From OM182 bacterium MED-G28 (GTDB taxonomy: Bacteria; Pseudomonadota; Gammaproteobacteria; Pseudomonadales; Pseudohongiellaceae), in the NCBI GenBank assembly GCA_002457215.1, contig NTJZ01000006.1, positions 62,001-126,000 on the forward strand: a stretch of 64,000 bases of DNA. Direction: 5' to 3'. A program made the position numbers and the translations under genes. The notes below the pieces were generated by a model that saw only the letters and a list, made by a program, of their open reading frames with translations, ran no database searches and was not told where the DNA came from. Positions 10,505 to 20,332 of the stretch are shown here, one piece after another (the stretch's first letter is position 1; each line of letters starts with the position of its first letter).

Positions 10505-12250
10505 ATGTATCGTCTGCCCTTAACAACTAGCCTAGTATTTTACGGCATCGTCACTGCCCTAACTCAAAATGCATTGGCACAATCCGACGACCGCTTGGCA
10601 GATTTGAGTACCGTTACCGAAGCACATCTTGCCAATCCACCTTCTGAAGATTGGCTTATTTGGCGAGGGACTTACGATGCACACGGCTTCAGTCCGCTTC
10701 AACAGATTGACCGCAGCAATGTCGATCAGTTGGGAGAGGCGTGGCGCGCGGAGCTGCAGCAGGGACCGAATATGGCAACACCATTGGTTCATGATGGGGT
10801 CATGTTTCTTGCTAGTACTCAAGACACGGTGCTCGCACTAGATGCCACGACCGGCGACGAATTATGGACTTACGAGCATCGGCCTACAACATTTCCCAGC
10901 TCAAAAATGGGCATTGCCTTGCATGGCGATAAAGTAATTGTACCGACACAGAATATGCACGTTATTGCACTAGAAGCACGCACTGGTGAATTGATTTGGG
11001 ATCATGAGATCAAAACCACTTTAGCTGGAGCGGTACCCTATTCCCTCCGCGGCGCTCCCCTGGTTGCAAATGGCATGGTCTTGCAAGGCGTAACCGCAAC
11101 AATGATACCTGAAGGGGGTTTCATTGTTGGGCTCGACTTGGACACTGGCGAAGAGATCTGGCGATTCCATACAGTGGCCAGGCCTGATGAGCCAGGAGGA
11201 AATACCTGGAACAATCTTGCCTTGGAAGATCGGAGCGGAGGATCAGTGTGGGTACCAGCCAGCTATGATCCCGAGCTGGATTTGGCCTACTATGGCACCG
11301 CGCCAACCTACGACACTGCTCCTCTTCTACATTCACTAAATGAGGAAGGTGTTAGTAATGATGCCTTATATACTAATGCCACTATTGCACTTCGCCCAAA
11401 AACTGGCGAACTCGTTTGGTATTTTCAACATATGCCGAATGATCAGTGGGACCTGGACTGGGTTTTTGAACGGCAGATAGTCGAGTTAGAAGTTGGCGGA
11501 GCTTTGCGCAAGGTGATTGTAACTGCCGGAAAGATGGCGCTTTATGACGCTCTGGATGCTGAAACTGGCAAATACTTGAGCTCATTTGACGTGGGCATTC
11601 AAAACATTGTTACGGATATTGATCCTGACACAGGGGACAAAACAATTAATCCTAGAGCAATCCCTAATGCAGAAGATTCGAATCTTTTGTGTCCGATGGC
11701 AAATGGCGGACGTAACTGGCCATCAGCTTCCATCAACCCAAACACTAATATGTTATACCTGCCTCTTGCTGAGATCTGCATGATGTTTGGGCCTACTAGC
11801 GATACTCGCGGTCTGCTGTCTACTGGCGTTTCAATTGCTGCTCAACCAATGCCAAACAGTGATGGCAAGTTCGGCCGGATACAGGCAATAGATTTGCAAA
11901 CCGGTCAAATGGCCTGGACCTTTCGTGAAGTAGTGCCACCTGCATCTGCCACCTTATCAACTGGCGGTGGATTGGTTTTTGTAGGCACTTTAGATAATAG
12001 ATTTGTTGCCTTCGATGAAACCAATGGCAACATACTCTGGGAGAGTGACCTTGGTGATATTCCCAATTCCTTTCCGATTAGCTATGCAGTGGATGGTAAA
12101 CAATATGTAGCTGTGGTTGTCGGTCAGCCTAGTCCATTCCACGCAAGTATTTGGATGGGTATGGTGAATGAATTTCTTGGTGACAGCAGCCCGCTACTTG
12201 GACATACACGCAGCGGCCCGGCTATTGTTGTTTATGCTCTGAATAATTAA
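10505..12250 (+). CDS. periplasmic PQQ-dependent dehydrogenase-like protein
   Basis: Exported quinoprotein of 581 aa; signal peptide ends near ALAQS (about residue 27). It has an eight-bladed-propeller pattern with repeated Trp-docking motifs: DWLIWRGTYDAHGFSPL, ALDATTGDELWTY, GLDLDTGEEIWRF and AIDLQTGQMAWTF. The motif WYFQHMPNDQWDLDW (about residue 305) matches the region holding the catalytic Asp in methanol/alcohol quinoproteins. There is no CxxCH, so it lacks the C-terminal haem c domain of quinohaemoproteins and needs a separate electron acceptor. Located 100 bases after the TonB receptor gene. The substrate (alcohol or sugar) cannot be told from sequence. Confidence 0.87.
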   Translation: MYRLPLTTSLVFYGIVTALTQNALAQSDDRLADLSTVTEAHLANPPSEDWLIWRGTYDAHGFSPLQQIDRSNVDQLGEAWRAELQQGPNMATPLVHDGVMFLASTQDTVLALDATTGDELWTYEHRPTTFPSSKMGIALHGDKVIVPTQNMHVIALEARTGELIWDHEIKTTLAGAVPYSLRGAPLVANGMVLQGVTATMIPEGGFIVGLDLDTGEEIWRFHTVARPDEPGGNTWNNLALEDRSGGSVWVPASYDPELDLAYYGTAPTYDTAPLLHSLNEEGVSNDALYTNATIALRPKTGELVWYFQHMPNDQWDLDWVFERQIVELEVGGALRKVIVTAGKMALYDALDAETGKYLSSFDVGIQNIVTDIDPDTGDKTINPRAIPNAEDSNLLCPMANGGRNWPSASINPNTNMLYLPLAEICMMFGPTSDTRGLLSTGVSIAAQPMPNSDGKFGRIQAIDLQTGQMAWTFREVVPPASATLSTGGGLVFVGTLDNRFVAFDETNGNILWESDLGDIPNSFPISYAVDGKQYVAVVVGQPSPFHASIWMGMVNEFLGDSSPLLGHTRSGPAIVVYALNN

Positions 12251-12519
12251 TGAGTAAGCCCCGGTATGAATTTACCAGCAGCGCCCAAACTCAGATTTCA
12301 AAGACTCACTGAACTAAACAGCATTAATTAGGTTCGATTAATCTCTAGCTCTCAAATTTTCTCCGTTGGAGAGATCAAAGAATACGATTTTGCGAAATCC
12401 TGACTCATAAAAATTCTTCAGCCGTTATTGCCATGTCACAGACAAACCATTAATTCAAATTGCGGCTTTCCTGGGGGTAATGTATAAACGGCGCTTCATG
12501 ATTCTAGGAGCTGCACAAA

Positions 12520-13791
12520 ATGAAAAAGGAAACTATTGCCATCCATACAGGCTACAAAACTGATGTCACCACCAAGTCGGTTGCAGTGCCGATTTACCAG
12601 ACGGTCGCTTACGAATTTGATGATGCTCAGCACGGTGCCGATCTGTTTAACCTCGCGGTCCCGGGTAACATTTATACCCGCATAATGAACCCTACCAATG
12701 ACGTGCTCGAACAACGGCTAGCAGCTATGGAAGGCGGGCTGGCGGCGCTGGCGGTCGCCTCCGGTATGGCGGCTATTAATTATGCAATACTGACAATCGC
12801 CAAATCGGGTGACAATATTGTTTCCACTCCACAACTCTATGGCGGCACCTATACTTTGTTTGCACACATGCTTCCTAGCCAGGGTATTCAGGTACGTTTT
12901 GCTGAAGATGATTCTCCTGAAGCCATTGAAAAACTTATCGATGGAAAAACTAAGGCGGTGTATTGCGAAACTATCGGCAACCCGGCCGGGAATATTGTTG
13001 ATTTAGAACCTGTAAGTGCCGTGGCTCACAAACACGGGGTAGCAGTAATAGTAGATAACACTGTAGCGACACCAGCATTGTGCAACCCTATTGAGTTTGG
13101 TGCTGACATAGTCGTGCACTCATTAACTAAATACATCGGAGGACATGGAACCTCAATCGGGGGCGTGATTGTAGATTCGGGTAAATTCCCATGGGCTGAA
13201 AACAAAGAACGCTATACTGAACTGAATGAGCCTGAACCTTCCTACCATGGCGTCGTATACACCGATGCACTGGCGGAAGCAGCTTTCATTGGGCGCGCCC
13301 GGACCGTGCCACTAAGGAATACTGGGTCGGCGCTATCGCCTATGAATGCCTTCTTTATATTACAAGGATTAGAAACTTTAAGCCTGCGTATGGAGCGCCA
13401 TTGCGAGAATGCTCGAGCTGTCGCTGAATATCTACAGAGCCACGAGAAAATAGAATGGGTCAATTTTGCCGGCTTAAAGAATGACCCTAAACATGCGCTG
13501 GCTGAAAAGTACTGTGGAGGCACCCCCGCCTCACTGTTGACCTTTGGAATAAAGGGCGGGTTTGATGCAGGCGTAAAATTCTATGATGCATTAAGCATGA
13601 TTAAGCGATTGGTAAACATTGGTGATGCCAAAACTCTTGCCTGCCATCCCGCCTCCACTACCCATCGCCAAATGACAGAAGAAGAACAACTAGCTGCGGG
13701 AGTGAAACCTGAGACTCTGCGCATCTGTGTGGGCATTGAGCATATCGATGACATCATTGCTGACATCGAGCAGGCCCTTAATTTGGCGTAG
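12520..13791 (+). CDS. metY: O-acetylhomoserine sulfhydrylase (MetY)
   Basis: Cytoplasmic PLP enzyme of 423 aa that makes homocysteine from O-acetyl-L-homoserine and sulfide (direct sulfhydrylation). It is of the Cys/Met metabolism PLP family: YTRIMNPTNDVLEQRLAAMEGG near the start, SGMAA, and HSLTKYIGGHG with the PLP lysine K204. C-terminal features include NIGDAKTLACHPASTTH. The length is normal for MetY and longer than MetB/MetC. AGGAG about ten bases before the ATG supports the start. No SAM riboswitch was seen in the 269-bp upstream region. It is flanked by two PQQ dehydrogenase genes with no obvious metabolic link. Confidence 0.93.
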   Translation: MKKETIAIHTGYKTDVTTKSVAVPIYQTVAYEFDDAQHGADLFNLAVPGNIYTRIMNPTNDVLEQRLAAMEGGLAALAVASGMAAINYAILTIAKSGDNIVSTPQLYGGTYTLFAHMLPSQGIQVRFAEDDSPEAIEKLIDGKTKAVYCETIGNPAGNIVDLEPVSAVAHKHGVAVIVDNTVATPALCNPIEFGADIVVHSLTKYIGGHGTSIGGVIVDSGKFPWAENKERYTELNEPEPSYHGVVYTDALAEAAFIGRARTVPLRNTGSALSPMNAFFILQGLETLSLRMERHCENARAVAEYLQSHEKIEWVNFAGLKNDPKHALAEKYCGGTPASLLTFGIKGGFDAGVKFYDALSMIKRLVNIGDAKTLACHPASTTHRQMTEEEQLAAGVKPETLRICVGIEHIDDIIADIEQALNLA

Positions 13792-13838
13792 TTTTCAGAA
13801 AAGGTGACAAGAAAAGTGAGACGAGCATTTAACGAGAA

Positions 13839-13878
13839 AAGAGTCAGGGAAATCTACTAAAGATTAACCCTGACTCTT
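13839..13878. terminator. long hairpin between convergent metY and quinoprotein genes
   Basis: Perfect 11-bp arms, AAGAGTCAGGG (13839-13849) and CCCTGACTCTT (13868-13878). The loop contains a further five-base pairing (AATCT/AGATT). It sits between convergent stops at 13791 and 13900. The T-run is weak, so it is a hairpin terminator in position but not a textbook intrinsic one. Confidence 0.7.
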
Positions 13879-13899
13879 ATTGAGTGCAGCCTCTAATTA

Positions 13900-15840
13900 C
13901 TATTCGGGCAATGCAAAGGCCACTAGCTCTGCAGCGGCTCCGCCGCCACCAACAAACAAGGCAACATATTGCACGCCATCATACTCATAAGTGAATGGGT
14001 GACCGGTTTGGTTCTGAGGCAAATCAAGTTCGGCAATAATGTCGCCAGTAGTTTTATCGACCGCACGGAAAATTGGGCTAGCTCCTGCCCCGCCAGTTCC
14101 TTCTGCGACGAACAACATGGTTTTAGTCAACAAAACCCCTGCTCGCGTCGGTATGCCTGTCCGTGGTAGATCCACACCTTCTAGCAGTGGATGGTTTTTA
14201 ATGCGATCTGGGGTGTCCGCATTTGCAATCCACCACAAATGATCGCCACTGTTCATGTCGATAGCAGTAACGCGTCCATAAGGCGGCTTAACGATTTCCA
14301 ATCCCTGCACACGGGGCGCACGAACACCAAATCCCTGACTTAGATCGATGTCAGATTCAGGGTTCTTTGCCAAAGACAGTACTTGTAACTGCGTTCTTGA
14401 AGGCACGTACAAAATACCGGTTTCGGGATCTAGGGCAGAGCTTTCCCAGTTTGCGCCGCCGGTTGAAGATGGCAAGGAAAGCAGGCCACGGGTTCCATCC
14501 GTAGCATCGGTTAAAGATGGCGGTTCATAAATAGAAGGACTTAAGCGAAAACCTTCTATGGACTCTAGCGCTAAAGCACGAATTTCTGGTGTCCAATCGA
14601 TAATGTCGGCTTCAGTGAAACCTTGTCTGTCAAAAGCAGCCGGTCGCGTTGGGAAGGGTTGAGTGGCAGCATACCATTCATTCGGCACATCTCCGGACGG
14701 CACTTCCTGTTCCACAATCGGCCAGATAGGTTCCCCAGTCTCTCTGTCAAAAGTGTAAACCCAGCCCTGCTTAGTTACAGACATTACAATCTTGCGACCA
14801 TTAGGCAGGTCGGCGACTATCGGTGGAGATGGAACATCCCAATCCCAGATGTCATGATGGATAAACTGATAGTGCCAAATGCGCTCGCCGGTTTTAACGT
14901 CTACAGTCACAATACCACTGGAAAACAGATTATCACCGTGGCGGTCACCGCCATAATAATCCCCTGTCGGATCCTCTATCGGAAGATAGACATGACCCAG
15001 TTCCGGATCACCAGAAATAGCTGCCCAGACGCCTGAGTTGCCGGTAATATCGTTGCCACTGATCCAGGATTCATAGCCATATTCACCAAGCGCCGGGATA
15101 GTATGAAAGGTCCACAATAATTCACCGGTATGTACATCAAACCCACGAATATCGCCTTTAGTATTGAACTTGGAACGTGGTCGACCACCGGTACGGTGCG
15201 CAGCACCTACCACAATAACGTCATTCATCACGAATGGTGGGGCCGAAATACCAATATCAGGGAAGGGATATCTAGGGTCATCGCCATTACGCACGCCAAC
15301 ATACAGATCTACAAGACCGTTTTCACCAAAATTTGGGTCCGGAATGCCAGTTTCAGCATCTAGGGAGACTAATTGGTAGCCTGGTGAGACGTCTAGCACC
15401 CGTTGCTTTTCGCCGTTGTCGTAAAAAGCGACTCCGCGGCCTGCACCTTTGCGCGGGGCTTCATCAAATCTAGCACCTTCATCATAGCGAAACATCCACA
15501 GGACTTGGCCTCCAGCGGCATCAAGTGCCACGATATTTCTGGTTGTACCTACGTTCACATACAAGACTCCATCAATCGCCAACGGAGTCGAGGGGTTCAC
15601 GAAGTCGGTGCCAGGCCCGAACCCCTGAGAAGACCATTGCCAAGCGATCTCAAGACCACCAACATTATCGGCATTAATCTGATCCAGCGGTGAGTAGCGA
15701 TTAGCGGCAGCATCAGCAGCCCAAGAAGGCCAATTACCCTCATAAACACTAGTGCCTTGCTGGCTCCACGCAGTTGCTGAAATAGTGAGTGCAGCTGCAC
15801 ACACCATCAAAATCGAAATTACTCTTGTTGTTGTTATCAC
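13900..15840 (-). CDS. periplasmic PQQ-dependent dehydrogenase (glucose/quinate type)
   Basis: Exported quinoprotein of 646 aa. GTG start at 15840 with AGGAG about ten bases upstream. The signal peptide is cleaved near AWSQQ. It resembles the soluble part of membrane-bound glucose/quinate dehydrogenases: NWPSWAADAAANRYSPLDQI, WQWSSQ, WHYQFIHHDIWDWDVPSPP and GWVYTFDRETGEPIWP. Unlike Gcd it has no five-helix membrane domain and no haem motif, so electrons must go to a separate carrier. The 3' end converges with metY; the 5' end is divergent from the four-gene operon at 16056 with 215 bases between. A sugar or polyol substrate is likely but not proven. Confidence 0.88.
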   Translation of the reverse strand: MITTTRVISILMVCAAALTISATAWSQQGTSVYEGNWPSWAADAAANRYSPLDQINADNVGGLEIAWQWSSQGFGPGTDFVNPSTPLAIDGVLYVNVGTTRNIVALDAAGGQVLWMFRYDEGARFDEAPRKGAGRGVAFYDNGEKQRVLDVSPGYQLVSLDAETGIPDPNFGENGLVDLYVGVRNGDDPRYPFPDIGISAPPFVMNDVIVVGAAHRTGGRPRSKFNTKGDIRGFDVHTGELLWTFHTIPALGEYGYESWISGNDITGNSGVWAAISGDPELGHVYLPIEDPTGDYYGGDRHGDNLFSSGIVTVDVKTGERIWHYQFIHHDIWDWDVPSPPIVADLPNGRKIVMSVTKQGWVYTFDRETGEPIWPIVEQEVPSGDVPNEWYAATQPFPTRPAAFDRQGFTEADIIDWTPEIRALALESIEGFRLSPSIYEPPSLTDATDGTRGLLSLPSSTGGANWESSALDPETGILYVPSRTQLQVLSLAKNPESDIDLSQGFGVRAPRVQGLEIVKPPYGRVTAIDMNSGDHLWWIANADTPDRIKNHPLLEGVDLPRTGIPTRAGVLLTKTMLFVAEGTGGAGASPIFRAVDKTTGDIIAELDLPQNQTGHPFTYEYDGVQYVALFVGGGGAAAELVAFALPE

Positions 15841-16055
15841 CTGGGAAATCTCCTGACGAGTATTATTTGTTTTCTACAATTATGAAGCAGCTTGCTGGCC
15901 GCAACAACCCGTGAAATACGGACAAGATACCTTGCAGATTCGCAACGGAAAAGGCAAGCTTCTCTCTAGAAACTCAGGCTTACTCGAAATGTGAATATCC
16001 CAGCGAAAACAGGTCTGTAAGAAGAAAACGGTATCAGTTACAAAAGGTAGCAAAG

Positions 16056-17276
16056 ATGGCCTGCCGAAAAGCAAAACAAACAAATAGGCTTTGGAAGTTT
16101 GTGGTTTCCTCTCTCGGCTGGCTGGTCATCGCCCTGCCCTTCACTCCCCTTCTGGCCGCTGACAACCTCGAATCTCGCGGCTATGTCATTTCCATGGTTC
16201 ACACCGCCGCCTATGTTGATGATCAAACATGTCCGGCCGGAACCAATGGCACTCGACCTGATGTTTTGATCCGGCGAGTAATGTCAGAAGGCTATGGCGA
16301 AGAAGAAGCAATTAGCATTATTAATAGCGTCAGAATTAACGGCGGTCGTGACGACGCAGGCAATCTAGTCGGCACAGCAATTACCCTAGGCGGAGGAGCT
16401 TCCTATACTGGCGACCAGAGCTGGAATGATTTTGACTTTAATCCTGCCAATGTCCCTAGCGCTATGCCAGATCCTAATGCTTTTAATGCAACCGGCCGTT
16501 TTGCCTTTGGTTTGAATTTAGACGGTGGAGAGGGTCCAGATTCCTGGGAGCACCCAAACACTGGGGCGAGAGGTATCGATAACCAAATGTGGCGTGTCCT
16601 TGGTTGCTGGGATGCTTATCATGTTAATAAACCAGTCATTCCTTATAACGAATCTATCGCCTGGGATACCGCAGTTGATGCAATGCCAGCATGGCTAATT
16701 TCAATATCCGGAGAAGATTTAAACCAGGATGGGGCAGTGACCGTGACTTTTGATCGCGCACTGAACATTCCACTGCGCGATGCTTATGGCAGTATCATGT
16801 CTGGCGCAAGCTTTGCTGTCGACACTAATCCTCGGTCACACAATGAATTCAATGGGCAAATAAAAGATAGCGTACTAACGATCGAACCTGGAGATTTTTA
16901 TATTCAAGGTGAATCTCAATTTTATCCTCACCTACAATTTTCCAACACCCAATTGCGCTTTGAAATGAAAGACGACGGCAGTATGGAAGGCCACCTTGGC
17001 GGCTATCAGCCCTGGCGTGATTATTATCATTACCTATCAGTACGCGGTGAAACCGACGGTGCGATCGACCTGATCGGTATTTTTTACGACTTAAAACGAT
17101 TCGCAGATGCGTCACCAGATCCTAGAACAGGCGAAAATACGGCAATCTCTTCGGCCTACTTTATCGAGGCGGTACCGGCATTTCACGTTGATGATACTGG
17201 CAGTTTATTAGCCGAGTCAGTGGGACAGGGACCAAAATTTAGTGGACCCGCCGTAAGTCAATACACAGAGCAATAA
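16056..17276 (+). CDS. exported protein of unknown function, first gene of a four-gene operon
   Basis: 406 aa with an N-terminal signal peptide (Lys/Arg-rich start, then VVSSLGWLVIALPF, cleavage near LLAAD). The mature part has DQTCPAGTNGTRPD, a Gly-rich segment (ITLGGGASYTGDQ), a GEGPDSWEHPNTGARGIDNQMWRVLGCWDAY motif with a Cys, and later beta-rich sequence ending in AVPAFHVDD. Two cysteines (about residues 52 and 185) could form a disulfide. I do not recognise a named domain. The next gene begins three bases after its stop, so it is almost certainly cotranscribed with the DUF1592-type and DUF1552 genes; a structural or substrate-binding role in that complex is a guess. Confidence 0.75.
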   Translation: MACRKAKQTNRLWKFVVSSLGWLVIALPFTPLLAADNLESRGYVISMVHTAAYVDDQTCPAGTNGTRPDVLIRRVMSEGYGEEEAISIINSVRINGGRDDAGNLVGTAITLGGGASYTGDQSWNDFDFNPANVPSAMPDPNAFNATGRFAFGLNLDGGEGPDSWEHPNTGARGIDNQMWRVLGCWDAYHVNKPVIPYNESIAWDTAVDAMPAWLISISGEDLNQDGAVTVTFDRALNIPLRDAYGSIMSGASFAVDTNPRSHNEFNGQIKDSVLTIEPGDFYIQGESQFYPHLQFSNTQLRFEMKDDGSMEGHLGGYQPWRDYYHYLSVRGETDGAIDLIGIFYDLKRFADASPDPRTGENTAISSAYFIEAVPAFHVDDTGSLLAESVGQGPKFSGPAVSQYTEQ

Positions 17277-17279
17277 ATA

Positions 17280-18980
17280 ATGAGCACTTACCTGCGACCA
17301 ATAACTTCTAAGATTAAAAACAACGGGTGCTCGAAATTTGGCGTCTTGTTTTCTCTGCTGCTTTGCCTTATACCAGATGTTATGAGTCAAGCTAAAGGCG
17401 CTGAGAGTGCAGCAAATTCCAATAGCGAACAAGTTACTTTTGTCAGACTGACATCCAATCAATATCGCAACACAATTCATGATATTTTCGGCGAGAGTAT
17501 TGAAGTACGAGGTAACGCTGCCAGCACTGGGGTGAGGGAGGCTGGATTAATAGCGGTTGGAGGAAGAAAGATCACCCTGAGCGCTTTAGAGCTGGAATCC
17601 TATGAAATCTTAGCTCTGGATATAGCAGAACAGATCCTCCAACCAAGCCGCCGAAGCACTTTACTTGGTTGCACGCCAGACGACGAGGCTCTGGTTGATC
17701 AGGAGTGTGCAGAACAATTTATTGATGCTGTTGGATTGCATTTGTTTCGGCGCCCCCTGATGGAGAGTGAGATCGACTCCTTCGCAGCTATGGCGCAAGC
17801 TGCTACTCAAACATTGGGGAACTTCTACATCGGCTTGCAGGCGGCTCTCGTGGGCATGATGATATCTCCTGATTTTTTATTTCGCATTGAGCGCAGCGTA
17901 GCAAACATAGAATCCCCTGGATCTAGACAACTAGATGCTTGGTCCCGCGCATCGCGTTTAAGCTTTTTCCTATGGAATTCCACCCCCTCCCCAGCACTGC
18001 TCGAAGCAGCCAGATCCGGAACTCTAATGACCGAGAGTGGACTCAACGAGCAGGTTAAGCGGATGATGACTTCGGCGAAAATAGAAGATGGATTGCGTGC
18101 TTTCTTTGCGGACATGCTTGCCTTTGATCGCTTTGACACTCTTGACATTGATGCGAATCTGTACCCGCGTTTTACCAAAAATGTTGAGGATGAAGCGCGG
18201 GAACAAACACTGCGTACCATTGCCGATCAGTTGTTGATCAAAGAATTGGACTACCGTGACTTGTTCGATGCACGCCAAACTTTTTTAACTCCAGCTCTTG
18301 CTGCTCTTTATGGTGTACCAATTCCCATTAGGCAGGAACTTGGAGGCACAGTCCCCTGGGTACCTTATGAATTTCCGGAAGGTCATGCTCGCGTCGGATT
18401 GCTGGGTCAGGTCACTTTTCTTTCTCTGTTTTCGCACCCTGGCGCGTCTTCTCCAACCCTGCGCGGAAAAGCAGTGCGAGAGCATTTGCTCTGTCAAACT
18501 ATCCCACCACCCCCACCAGATGTAGATTTTAGTTTAGTCCGAGATGCTGACAATCCAAATTTCAAGACTGTTCGTGATCGATTAGCAGAGCATAGGAGCA
18601 ACCCTACCTGCGCCGGCTGCCATACCTTGATGGACCCAATTGGATTAACGCTCGAGATTTTTGATGCATCAGGAGTGCATAGGACTAGCGAAAATGGCGC
18701 GCAGATTGATACCAGTGGACAGTGGGCTGGCCAGAATTACGAGGGCGTCAGCGATCTTGTTCAGCTCTTAAAAGACGATCCGACTTTAACATCGTGCCTA
18801 ATACAGCGAGTCTATAGTTATGGCACCGCGCGAGAACCCAATTCAGCAGAATTACAGTGGCTTAACACAACCCATGCGCAACTCAGAAAAGAAGGGGTAC
18901 ACTGGCGCGAGCTGATGCAACGAATCTCACGTAACCCAGATTTCTACACTGTTCCAAACTCAACTGAGATGGAATTTTAG
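17280..18980 (+). CDS. DUF1592/DUF1588/DUF1585-type exported protein with haem c motif
   Basis: 566 aa, exported (hydrophobic signal at about 18-36). Domain order follows the family common in Planctomycetes and Myxococcota: a DUF1587-like start (RLTSNQYRNTIHDIFGE, about 56-72), DUF1592 (about 150-290; FRRPLMESEIDSFA, PDFLFRIE, SRLSFFLWNSTP), DUF1588 (about 320-465; FLTPALAALYGVP, SPTLRGKAVREHLLC, then CAGCH at 444-448 followed by TLMDPIG) and DUF1585 (about 480-560). CAGCH is a c-type haem attachment motif, so this is probably a periplasmic electron carrier or haem enzyme. It starts three bases after the preceding gene; the DUF1552 gene starts 11 bases after its stop, the usual pairing of these families. 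Reaction unknown. Confidence 0.87.
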   Translation: MSTYLRPITSKIKNNGCSKFGVLFSLLLCLIPDVMSQAKGAESAANSNSEQVTFVRLTSNQYRNTIHDIFGESIEVRGNAASTGVREAGLIAVGGRKITLSALELESYEILALDIAEQILQPSRRSTLLGCTPDDEALVDQECAEQFIDAVGLHLFRRPLMESEIDSFAAMAQAATQTLGNFYIGLQAALVGMMISPDFLFRIERSVANIESPGSRQLDAWSRASRLSFFLWNSTPSPALLEAARSGTLMTESGLNEQVKRMMTSAKIEDGLRAFFADMLAFDRFDTLDIDANLYPRFTKNVEDEAREQTLRTIADQLLIKELDYRDLFDARQTFLTPALAALYGVPIPIRQELGGTVPWVPYEFPEGHARVGLLGQVTFLSLFSHPGASSPTLRGKAVREHLLCQTIPPPPPDVDFSLVRDADNPNFKTVRDRLAEHRSNPTCAGCHTLMDPIGLTLEIFDASGVHRTSENGAQIDTSGQWAGQNYEGVSDLVQLLKDDPTLTSCLIQRVYSYGTAREPNSAELQWLNTTHAQLRKEGVHWRELMQRISRNPDFYTVPNSTEMEF

Positions 18981-18991
18981 GGCAAGAAAAG

Positions 18992-20332
18992 ATGAATAAA
19001 CATCGAAAATTTAATCGCCGCACACTGTTAAGGGGTGCTGTCAAAGGATCTGCTGTTGTGGTTGGGTTACCTATCCTCGAAAGCTTCTTAAATGAAAATG
19101 GTACCGCGTTCGCAGCGGATGGTGGCGCATTACCACCTTGTTTTGGGAGCTGGTTTTGGGGTCTTGGCCTAACACCTGATCGATGGGAACCAGAAATTGT
19201 TGGTCATGGCTATGAACTACCAGAACATATTGCGATGCTGAATCCCATCAAGGAAAAGTTAAACGTTTATAGCGGACTGCAAGTATTCCTTGATGGAAAA
19301 GTGAATCAGAATCATATGTCTGGGGCGCAGGGACAAATGACCGGCATTGTTACAAAGAGTGCTGCGGAGTACGATGAGAGTTTTGATGCTATTCTCGATC
19401 GACAATTCGGTTCCAACGCACGCTTTCGGACCATAGAAGTTGCTTGCGATGGTAATGCCGCATCGGGGTGGACTGCGCGCGGCAGTAACGGCAAAACTCC
19501 ATGCCAAATTTCACCATTGGATCTATATAACCGTATCTATGGCGAAGGGTTCCAAGATCCAAACCAAGCAGAGTTTACACCTGACCCTGAAGTCATGGTT
19601 CGCCATAGTGTTCTATCTGCAGTAACTGAACAACGGCAGCAACTCATGAAGTCCGTATCATCTAATGATCGCTCACGACTAGATGAGTACTTCACCTCGT
19701 TAAGAGATGTTGAGCAGAAACTGGCATTCGAGCTCGACCGCCCCTCCCCCTTGCCGGCATGTTCAATACCTACTTTAGGCGATGAAGAAATCGGTACACT
19801 GGTTTCGCAAGTTCAAAACACTCACCGTCAATTCGCTCAGCTTCTAGCTCATGCTCTCGCTTGTGGCCAGACACAAATCTTTCACGTCACCCTGGGCAAT
19901 GCATTTTCTACCTTGCGACTTCCGGGAGAGCCCAGTGCCTATCATGCTTTAACGCACGAAGAGCCGATCGATACCGATTTGGGTTATCAGCCTAAATGCA
20001 AAGCACTCGCAGAACAATGTATGGCTTTTTTTGTTGAGCTGGTTCAAGCCATGGACTCCATCCAGGAAGGAGAGGGAACGCTGCTCGACCGCAGCGTCCT
20101 CCTGGCGTTTACAGATCATGGTGAGGCAAGACTGCATTCAATGAAAAACATGCCCGTATTCACTGCCGGCGGCGCAGGTGGTCGTCTGAAGACAGGAATA
20201 CACATCGCTGCAGAAGGCGATGCCGCGACGCGCGTAGGCTTTACGGTCCAAAAGGCATTTGGTGTTGTCAGTAACCGATGGGGAACAGAATCCAACGAGG
20301 TTACTCAGCCGTTTAGCGAGGTTCTTGCATGA
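18992..20332 (+). CDS. Tat-exported DUF1552 protein
   Basis: 446 aa. The N-terminus carries a twin-arginine signal (FNRRTLLRG, residues 7-15) followed by a hydrophobic stretch, so it is likely exported folded. The body matches the DUF1552 family: PPCFGSWFWGLGL, NVYSGLQVF, NQNHMSGAQGQMTG, SFDAILDRQFG, DEYFTSLRDVEQKL, and late SVLLAFTDHGEARLHSMKNMPVFTAGGAGG, which resembles the metal-site end of the related DUF1501/sulfatase-like fold. DUF1552 genes nearly always lie beside DUF1592-type genes, as here. Its stop overlaps the start of the next gene (ATGA, 20329-20332), which implies translational coupling. Function unknown. Confidence 0.87.
   Translation: MNKHRKFNRRTLLRGAVKGSAVVVGLPILESFLNENGTAFAADGGALPPCFGSWFWGLGLTPDRWEPEIVGHGYELPEHIAMLNPIKEKLNVYSGLQVFLDGKVNQNHMSGAQGQMTGIVTKSAAEYDESFDAILDRQFGSNARFRTIEVACDGNAASGWTARGSNGKTPCQISPLDLYNRIYGEGFQDPNQAEFTPDPEVMVRHSVLSAVTEQRQQLMKSVSSNDRSRLDEYFTSLRDVEQKLAFELDRPSPLPACSIPTLGDEEIGTLVSQVQNTHRQFAQLLAHALACGQTQIFHVTLGNAFSTLRLPGEPSAYHALTHEEPIDTDLGYQPKCKALAEQCMAFFVELVQAMDSIQEGEGTLLDRSVLLAFTDHGEARLHSMKNMPVFTAGGAGGRLKTGIHIAAEGDAATRVGFTVQKAFGVVSNRWGTESNEVTQPFSEVLA

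Noticed and set aside
12251..12519. SAM riboswitch before metY
   Set aside because: I looked for SAM-I and SAM-II patterns and saw neither the conserved core nor a terminator; no support.
17825..18220. 131-aa minus-strand frame inside the DUF1592-type gene
   Set aside because: Shadow of the plus-strand gene; Ser/Arg-rich translation typical of an antisense frame.
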